A program made the position numbers and the translations under genes. 64,000 bases of DNA, taken from positions 62,001-126,000 of the forward strand of contig JAHQIW010007276.1 of assembly GCA_019055375.1 (NCBI GenBank). Direction: 5' to 3'. Positions 56,755-64,000 of this stretch are shown one piece after another. Below the pieces are notes generated by a model. The model was not told where the DNA came from. It did not search any database and worked only from the letters and a program-made list of their open reading frames with translations. The stretch comes from Parelaphostrongylus tenuis. Lineage: Eukaryota > Nematoda > Chromadorea > Rhabditida > Metastrongylidae. The stretch's first letter is position 1; every line of letters starts with the position of its first letter.

Positions 56755-57950
56755 AAGTAGATACCATTTCTCGCTTCGAAACTCTATATCTCACTTGAAA
56801 TTGCGCATTCTCCCATGGTGAAAATTAGAGATATGGTATGAATCTAATTCAATTTACGATGGGTGGACATGTTTCGAACTAGAGATTACTTTTTAATGGC
56901 GAAATATCGTCCAAGCTGTCCACTGTCGGATTTCACTGTGGAAAAATACTGAGAGAATGAGCTTCTCTCGCACTAACAAACGGACAACTGCGTATCATAG
57001 AGATGTCAGAATGCCCATGCAAGACAAAAGTCTACAGATCTTCATGTTGAGGCTGAATTCACATGATAGCGCGATCATCCTTATGATTGACAGTTATAAA
57101 CACAAGGAAAACAAATAAAAAGAAAAGTAGTGGGCCAGTATATGGTGTGAGTAAAAATATCTAAGTACATAAGTAGATATGTTTTCAAAAGGTGACAAAA
57201 ATTGCTTATTGTAAAACTCTAAAAAAACTGTTGTTCATACTGGAATAATGATGGATGGCACTTAGTGGTTGGAGCAAACTTTCAGGACACATTCAGTGCT
57301 ACCAGTGAAAAGATGTACTACGTGTTGATGTGGTCGTCAATCGACAGTTAATCGAGACCAATGACAACAGAAGGCAATCATAAGCGGTCGGTCATTTAAG
57401 TCGACGAGGTTACCATATAAAGGTGGCAACATGCAACACACAAAACATATTCATGTTTCGCTTAACTATCAACTTGATCGTTCTATCGCGTTCCCAGTGG
57501 AGTTAAGAGCTTCAGTTGAAAACGATTCTTGTGTTAAAAAATCTCGTAAAATTATACGATAAGATAAACTCGTACATTTTATGCTATGTATGACAGAAAA
57601 GTGGTTATCCATCAAGCACATCTGATGTGAAATTCTTGCACTCTAGGTAATGTTTGGTGGAAATACTGATTTGAAACTTCGAAGACATTGTCTCAACTGA
57701 AGGTGCTATGCTATAACCCTATCATAATAATTACTACGTTAGAAAAAAATTTTGAACTTTTGGAACACAAAAAATTGTTCAGCTATTATCGAAACTTTCC
57801 ATAGGGTAAAGGTACGATTCATTCTACCAGCCACAAGCGCTCGACTGTGGTCACTGCATTGTTGGGTGATTTTGTCAGCTGACTTGCGGTGATCTGTTAT
57901 TCGGCGTCGATTACCTTAAATGTAGGGGTGTGTCGCCAGAGGATCGGCCG
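56755..57950. repeat. Large inverted repeat, left inner arm
   Basis: The reverse complement matches 59575-60760 (57941-57948 GGATCGGC pairs with 59580-59587). About 1.2 kb with few differences. No coding gene is recognised in it. Confidence 0.85.
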
Positions 57951-58199
57951 AACCAAAAGACACTTTGCTACTTGATGAGGCTGCAAACATTACAAGGACA
58001 TTGAACAAGATTCGATTTATACACCAGGTAGGGCATTTTTCACAACGTTCGGCGATTTACTATACCTAGTATCACAACCATCGCCTGTTTGAGTTTGGAA
58101 GAATTTCGTTGCTAGTGTTGGAGGTAATAACTTGGTTCAGAAGAAATCGCTGTTTTGGAGCGTGAATTAGATAGACATCATTAAAATTAACCGTTTTTC

Positions 58200-58650
58200 C
58201 AACAAGAAGAGAGTTTGTTTAGTTCTGTGACGTAAAAATCGGTGCCTCGGGATTCAACAGACTATCGCAGAGCATTTGCTGCATCTCTCTCTGATTATGG
58301 ATGCGCTTCGCCGCAAGAAGTTCTTGAAGTGCTTCAAGCAGTGATGGTCGGTGAGCACGAGGTACGACGAGTATGGAGGATTAGGCAAAACTTCATGGCC
58401 CAACATTCAACTTTTCGAAGCCTTCGTTGTGAGATATTTGGCTGCACGTTGGCTTGATGAATAGTTGGGCTTTTTTCTGATCATTTCCGGCTGCAGACAT
58501 GCATTTTCCGGTGGATCTCATTAACTTGCAGAACATATTCCTCCTTTGTGACGGTTTCGCCGGAATCGAAATGCTTGAGTAAATCAATCGGCAGCGGGCT
58601 ATCACTCCGTGACCATGACCTCAGATGAGTTCTTCGAATACCCTGGCAGT
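58200..58650 (-). pseudogene. Mariner-family transposase C-terminal remnant
   Basis: The minus strand reads PLPIDLLKHFDSGETVTKEE, then HEVLPNPPYSSYLVLTDHHC, LKHFKNFLRRSASI. In mariners this region holds the last catalytic Asp within 'PYSPDLAPSDYHLF'; here it has become PYSSYLVLTDHHC. Frames change between blocks. It lies in the spacer of the large inverted repeat. Confidence 0.65.
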
Positions 58651-58984
58651 GGTTTTGACGCTACAAAGATAAGCAAACTCATTTCTCCTTGACAAATATT
58701 TTTTGATTAATTAAACGTGTGTTTGGGCCTAGATACGATCCAAAAATCACGGTGAAAAACGCAGTTACTTTCGCATCATCCTGTTACTTTGACGTTACAT
58801 GCAATCGACCATAATCTACGGCAGGTGCGACTCGTTCTAATACATCAGTTCAGAACTTATTGAAACACTTGCCCAGATAATTGGACTCTGATCTCTTACA
58901 CGTGCGAAGAAATGGAAAAGTGTTTATTTGAAAAAATTACGAAAGAAAGTTTCCAAAGAAACAATCCCGGAATATATCAATGAT

Positions 58985-59075
58985 GTTGAATGATGTGCAA
59001 AACTATTGCCTGAGGCGGGACTCGAACCCATATTCAACCCTACTCGGAGCTAACCCGTTTTTGTGGCGACGCCTG
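58985..59075 (-). repeat. SINE family B copy
   Basis: GCCTGAGGCGGGACTCGAAC then CCATATTCAACCC, the reverse of the family B-box region, in the inverted-repeat spacer. Confidence 0.5.
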
Positions 59076-59214
59076 TTTTGTCATCACTCTTTCACGCTAT
59101 TTGGTATCTTGTGTTAGCAACCAACCGTCAGTTTTAAAGTAAGTTTGAGTTTCTGAAACTCTGCTTCTACTTTATTTTGCTTTATTGATTAGTCTTCACT
59201 TTTTTTTCAGTGTG

Positions 59215-59345
59215 CGGATCCAGAAATTGCGTTCATTCAATTCCTTTTCGTTTTCTTCTTGAATGTCGTAGGATACTCGTTAAGAAAGTTTACTTGTAAT
59301 CTTGAGGACAGCCTGGCTGTGACGTTCCATAGGGCGTTGTTCTTG
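59215..59345 (-). repeat. Dispersed family D copy
   Basis: GTGTGCGGATCCAGAA, TCTTCTTGAATGTCGTAGGA and GACAGCCTGGCTGTGACGTT, the reverse of the family D body. Confidence 0.5.
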
Positions 59346-59574
59346 GACGGAGCTCTCATCTCCGTAAGTTTCTAGTACACCTTCGTGTTCGCGTTTCATA
59401 CTGATTCGGACAGTTCAGACATTTTTTAACGAGAAAACTCTTGAACTATTTTAGAAAGTTCTGATAATATGGCAACATATTTCAGACCGGTTATAAGGTC
59501 TGATACGGACTTATACAGTGATAGACAGCTGTTGTTTCGCCCTTTCCAGGCTACCAGTAGCACAGCGCCTTTCG

Positions 59575-60760
59575 GTTCCGCCGATCCTCTGGCGATACAC
59601 CCCTACATGTAAGGTAATCGACGACGAATAGCAGATCAGCGCAAGTCAGCTGACAAAATCACCCAACAATGCAGTGACCACAGTAGAGCGCTAGTGGCTG
59701 GTAAAATGAATCATACCTTTACTTTGTGGAAAGTTTCGCTAATAGTTAAACAAATTTTTGAAGGCCCAAAAGTTAGGACTTTTTTCTAACGTGTAAATTT
59801 TTATGATAAGAATATAGCATGTACCTTTAGTTGAGACAATGTCTTCGAAGTTTCAAATCAGTATTTCCACGAAACATGACCCAGAGTGCAAGAATTTTAC
59901 ATCTGATGTGCTTGATGGATAATCACTTTTCTATCATACATAGCACAAAATGTACGAGTTTATCTTATCGTATAATTTTACAAGATTTTTTAACACAAGA
60001 ATCGTTTTCAGTGAAGCTCTTCACTCCACTGGGAACGCGATAGAACGATCAAGTTGATAGTTAAGCGAAAACATGAACATGTTTTGTGTGTTGCATGTTG
60101 CCACCTTTATATGGTCACCTCGTAGACACAAATGACTGACCGCTTATGATTGCCTTCTGTTGTCATTGGTCTCGATTAACTGTCGATTGATGACCACATC
60201 AACACGTAATACATCTTTTCACTGGTAGCACTGAATGTGTCCTGAAAGTTTGCTCCAACCACTAAGTGCCATCCACCATTATTACATTATGAACAACAAT
60301 TTTTTAGAGTTTTACAATCAGCAATTTTTGTCACCTTCTGAAAAATTCTACTTATGTACTTAGATATTTTTAATCACACCATATACTGGCCCACTACTTT
60401 TCTTTTTATTTGTTTTCTTTGTCTTATAACTGTCAATCATAAGGATGTTCGCGCTATCATGTGAATTCAGCCTCAACATGAAGATCTGTAAACTTCTGTC
60501 TTGCTTGGGCATTCTGACGTCTCTATGACACGCAGTTGTCCGTTTGTTAGTACGACGGAAGCTCATTTTCACATATTTTTCTACAGCAAAATCCGATAGT
60601 GGACAGCTTGGACGATATTTCGCCAATAAAAAGTAGTCTCTAGTTTGAAACATATCCACTCATCGTAAATTGAATTAGACTCATACCATATCTCTAATTT
60701 TCACTATGGGAGAATGCGCAATTTCAAGTGAGGTATAGAGTTTCGAAGTGGGCAATAGTT
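59575..60760. repeat. Large inverted repeat, right inner arm
   Basis: Mirror of 56755-57950. It ends near GTTTCGAAGTGGGCAATAG, where the two sides diverge. Confidence 0.85.
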
Positions 60761-61854
60761 TTTACTATTTGTTTATTTATTACGTGATTACTCAGCAGGG
60801 TTGATGCAGTGATGAGAAAAACCCTACGAGACAGACATGGCCGATGGCTCGAACCAGCACCCGACGTCCACCAAACATGCCATCCCACCGGGTCGGCTAG
60901 TTGATAAGAGTTTATTCAATAATCGATCACAGTTCATTTTATTTGATCGCGTGCTGCGGTGGTATGATGTTACAATAAACCCAATAATGTAGAGTGGTGG
61001 GCAAAAGTGCTTGCGTCAGCTGGGATTCGAACCCATATTCCACTCTATCCGGGAGCGCGTGCTGAACCGTTGCACCACCAACGCTCGTTTTGCGCACCGC
61101 TCTTCCTACGCTACAACGCGTTATCTGTCAACAGCCAACCGTCTACGGTGTGGCGTGGGCAGTCACATTATTGGGTTTAGAGTGTTTTAAATCATAGCAG
61201 CAGTGACTTAATACACTGGTATTCCACCGCGAATCATTCCAAAGGCTTCACGTTCATTTGATCACCACTTTTGTTTACGAATGATGAAGCAGAGTACACG
61301 GTGTATCACTCAGTCATTGATCACCGCCGAGAGCGCTATAATTCATACTTCATTGGTGTATCTCTTCATTTCTTGAAATGACGAAGAAATTGGATTCTTG
61401 ATCGAATTGTGCTCGAACAATCATGAGTTACCTGTAGTTAATACTCAGGCTCAAAACTTATTGACCATCGAACTGTTTCAGATGTCTAATTTCTACAATA
61501 GGATCGATGAAACATATGGAACAGGAGTGCTAGCCGTTTTCTTAGAGATAGTTTGCTGTTTATATCGTGATTATCAAGAACATGCACCATCATGTTTCTC
61601 TGTTCCGGCCTATGTAGTGCAAAATGAACTAACAAGAGCTTCAAAGGCTAAAAAATGCTTTCACATTATCATGGTTATCATACCCACATTTACTCTAGCG
61701 TGCGTGCAGCACGTACGACTTAGTGCGACAGATTGGCCGAAAAATTTCGAGATGTTTATGTCCAGTCTAAATCTGAGATTCAAAGTTTTATATCACTCAG
61801 CATCATTGAATATGTATTTGTAACATCATAACACTACTTTCAGAGCGGTAAAAT
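60761..61854. other. Insertion between right arms: SINE debris and an unknown ORF
   Basis: This takes the place that PLE fragments occupy on the left side. It holds SINE-like pieces (about 60820-60910 with CCATCCCACCGGGTCGGCTA; family B minus copy at about 60985-61090 with GCTGGGATTCGAACCCATAT; and a family A tail near 61315) and the 61398-61823 frame. Confidence 0.5.
61398..61823 (+). CDS. Hypothetical 141-residue ORF
   Basis: One of the longest open frames of the window outside known elements. It contains hydrophobic stretches (VLAVFLEIVCCLY; CFHIIMVIIPTFTLACVQ) that could be membrane segments, and four Cys. No family is recognised. It lies in the region unique to the right side of the inverted repeat. 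Could be chance in AT-rich DNA. Confidence 0.25.
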   Translation: MIELCSNNHELPVVNTQAQNLLTIELFQMSNFYNRIDETYGTGVLAVFLEIVCCLYRDYQEHAPSCFSVPAYVVQNELTRASKAKKCFHIIMVIIPTFTLACVQHVRLSATDWPKNFEMFMSSLNLRFKVLYHSASLNMYL

Positions 61855-61913
61855 CAGTTTCAAAATAATTTCAAAGAAAGTATGTTCAAAGCCTAAGTGA
61901 AATTGGTACGCCG

Positions 61914-61962
61914 AAGTCACACACGCGTGTTTCGTAGGTCTCGCTCTCCTCGTCAGTGACCC
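61914..61962 (-). ncRNA. Hammerhead ribozyme (H2), inactive partner
   Basis: Minus strand: core CUGACGA and GAA present, stem II GGAGA/CCUAC mismatched, and G at the cleavage position (GUG). The same defects as 54928-54976. Confidence 0.75.
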
Positions 61963-62069
61963 ACGCCCCACATTAAGCCGTGCATTGTAGCAGGGAAGGA
62001 GGCGTATATGGTGATGGTACAATGTACAATGACACTGTGCCATCACCACTTCACAGTCGACTGGGGCGC

Positions 62070-62118
62070 GGGTCACTGACGAGGAGGGCGAGACCTCCGA
62101 AACACGCGTGTATGGCCC
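62070..62118 (+). ncRNA. Type I hammerhead ribozyme (H2), core intact
   Basis: Stem I GGGUCA 62070-62075 with UGGCCC 62113-62118; core CUGACGA 62076-62082; stem II GGAGG/CCUCC with loop GCGAGA; GAA 62099-62101; stem III ACACGCGUGU 62102-62111; A62112 at the cleavage site, cut expected after it. Confidence 0.87.
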
Positions 62119-63234
62119 TGGCATACCAACCTCGCTTAGGCTTTAAACATTTTTTTGAAATTATTTTGAATGTTTATTGCAATGTTTGAGAGACAGTCAA
62201 CACCATGGTTCAGTTTTAACATAGTTGTTTGATTTTAAATTTTGCCTGATGCATTACATAATCTGGTCTTCTGGTCGCGTATACTATGCTCACAGAAAAG
62301 TATGAAGCTATCGTTTCAACCAGGGTGATAAGTAATTCTGACTTATGGCAAATGTAGTAATCAAGCGGACTATTGCATTAGTCATTCAAAAACAAGCAAC
62401 TTAAAGAAGGCGTTACAAAACGTTATTCTTTCTGTGGAATTCTCGGATGTTTCAAGGATTTTAATAGAATTATTGAAAACACAACTATGAGGACTTATCG
62501 GCACTTACTTTTAAGGTACTCTCGTCATAATCTCTTTTACATTCTTGTGGAGGTATAAACTTTACAAGCTCATCATCTGTGCGGAAAATCGAAGCGTTTT
62601 CAGCCAAAAATTCATTGTTTGTTATTTCAGATTTTTAGAAGGAGCTGTACTTATCGTACTGGTCGTACATAGGAAATGTCGAAATACGAAATATATCCAT
62701 AGTAAGCGCCAAAATCCACTCAAGTCAAGACAACGACATGGGTGACAGTAGAAACGTTGAATGTAGCACACAGTGGAACCTCTTGCCCTTACATGGACAT
62801 ATCAAAGCCTCTTCTATAGCTTTGTGATGTTCTCATCTCCATTAGTCCTCTAACTGTCAAGAGTTTATCGCTTGTTGTTCAGAAAGAAAAACCAGCGTTT
62901 AACTTATCAATCGCATAGGAGTCCGCGGCTTTCAAGCACAAACGATGTCAACAAGGGCCGTGTATGTGATAAAAAGCAAATTTAATGAAGAACGTGGTAA
63001 TAAAGACTGTAGGGAACGACTGCATTGTTTCTCTCTCAGTAAACAAGCAGTATTGATTGACTATGGATTGGCGTTGCTGTCCTCTTTACTTCTTGATAAT
63101 TTTCATTATTAATCACGTACTCGAATTGATCATTTAAAAATGTTTATGCTATCATGAACTCCTATCAGTAAACATGTATCATAGTTATTGATACACTTAT
63201 CAAATCGAGTGTGCTGAAAAGAGTTTACATTAGT

Positions 63235-63435
63235 TTAACTTGATTGACGCTGGGGGTCGTTAGAGTAATCTTCGATGAATCTTATTGTGATCATCTTCTC
63301 ATGTTTCATATCGATTTCGAAATCGGATAGAGACCTTTGCATTGAGGGTCCCATGCCACAGGAAAGAGTTTTAACAATTAGTAGAAATTTCCTATATTTT
63401 TGATCTTTAAGACAATTCATTAAATTTGATTTCAT
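63235..63435 (-). CDS. Hypothetical 66-residue ORF, right-arm copy
   Basis: Counterpart of 53458-53658, with six residue changes and the same stop. Unknown function. Both frames being open despite substitutions is only weak evidence of coding. Confidence 0.2.
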   Translation of the reverse strand: MKSNLMNCLKDQKYRKFLLIVKTLSCGMGPSMQRSLSDFEIDMKHEKMITIRFIEDYSNDPQRQSS

Positions 63436-64000
63436 TGATTCAAAACGGCCACCACTGTGTCAATTGAGACCAAAGCTCAATGAAATTTTGGGGCAAAGAC
63501 ATTTCACAATGTTTGGAAGTGGAGTTCCATGAGTTTTCAAGTGGTGAAGTTCAGAACTGTTCAATCGAAGCTATTGTAAAAGGATACGGAAAATACAAGG
63601 TAAAGTTGATTGCTGAAAATCGTAAGATGCACGTTCATTAGCAATATAGACAATTAATCATTACGGCGCACAGAGGCCGTTTCTATTCAGAAAACTTGTC
63701 AATGGGATCAGTATAAAGATGAAAAGTATAAAAGTTTCACGTGCCTCTGCGAAACCGATCGAAGGGAGTGTTATGAAAGATCAAAGGTCCATAACAGTGT
63801 GTATTATAGCGCTTTCCTCAGAAAAACCTTCATTGCATATTTAGACAAGATTTAATGATTACAACAAAGATACTGGGACCGGCAGATGCGTCAACGAAAA
63901 ATTGGAGATAAACAAAATTTATTCAAAATTTGCTCAACATCACAAGTGAGAATTTTGTCTTGAGAATTTTAGTAGTTGAAACATCGATCTTGAAGAAATA

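Larger units (their letters stand above)
61861..62165. mobile_element. Palindromic hammerhead-ribozyme element, subfamily H2, duplicate
   Basis: Inverted copy of 54726-55030 within the opposite arm: left half CACACACGCGTGTTTCG, right half CGAAACACGCGTGTATGGCCC. Confidence 0.75.
61855..64000. repeat. Large inverted repeat, right outer arm
   Basis: Mirror of 52902-55043. It continues past the end of the window. Confidence 0.85.

Noticed and set aside
52902..64000. The inverted repeat as the terminal repeats of one giant DNA transposon
   Set aside because: No transposase or structural genes typical of large elements in the spacer, which holds a mariner remnant and SINE copies; the outer ends are not visible.
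1..64000. CRISPR array or bacterial operon
   Set aside because: No short regularly spaced repeats of that type; spliceosomal introns, LINE/PLE elements and SINEs show a eukaryotic nuclear genome.

Overview
The window looks like a repeat-rich stretch of a nematode nuclear genome, probably clade V (strongylid-like). The basis is one recognisable host gene whose protein and RG-rich tail resemble Caenorhabditis SNR-1 (SmD3), long AT-rich introns, and a load of RTE, Penelope-like, Merlin and mariner remnants plus tRNA-derived SINEs. The species call is inference.

Layout. 1-7.7 kb: AT-rich, no gene recognised, with an orphan Penelope-type 3'-end motif near 1.0 kb and a fold-back element at 5.5-6.5 kb. 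7.7-8.7 kb: decayed Merlin (IS1016-like) transposase gene that still shows an intron. 10.1-13.5 kb: one nearly complete but frameshifted RTE-type LINE on the minus strand. 13.7-14.35 kb and 20.8-21.2 kb: elements carrying type I hammerhead ribozymes (HHR). 22.3-23.2, 42.0-42.8 and 47.5-48.4 kb: full-length fold-back elements of one family. 28.9-29.25 kb: mariner-derived palindrome. 33.36-37.18 kb, minus: a five-exon SmD3 gene (snr-1 ortholog) that appears intact and has one GC-AG intron. 44.55-52.03 kb, minus: a probable membrane-protein gene with an array of 60-bp phase-1 exons; its large intron holds an RTE copy, a fold-back element nested in that RTE, and a Penelope-like element (PLE). 52.9-64.0 kb: a very large imperfect inverted repeat whose two arms carry inverted copies of a second HHR element; the left arm also holds two opposed PLE fragments with reverse-transcriptase and GIY-YIG remnants.

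Most interesting system: a set of small ribozyme elements. Nine HHR cores were found by eye. Three are intact at every core position in one subfamily (13.9 kb and both arms at 21.0 kb) and two in a second subfamily (54.8 and 62.1 kb); the other four are decayed. One subfamily has a palindromic ACACGUGU stem III and, at two independent loci, a direct-repeat period of exactly 320 bp. The other has ACACGCGUGU and lies in head-to-head palindromes. PLE fragments in the same window carry their own HHR-like motif at the 3' end. This fits published descriptions of metazoan retrozymes (small circRNA-forming elements) and of HHRs in Penelope-like retroelements. The palindromic head-to-head arrangement and the link to PLE machinery in this genome are my inference.

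All positions, splice sites and foldings were read by eye. No alignment, folding or database search was run.
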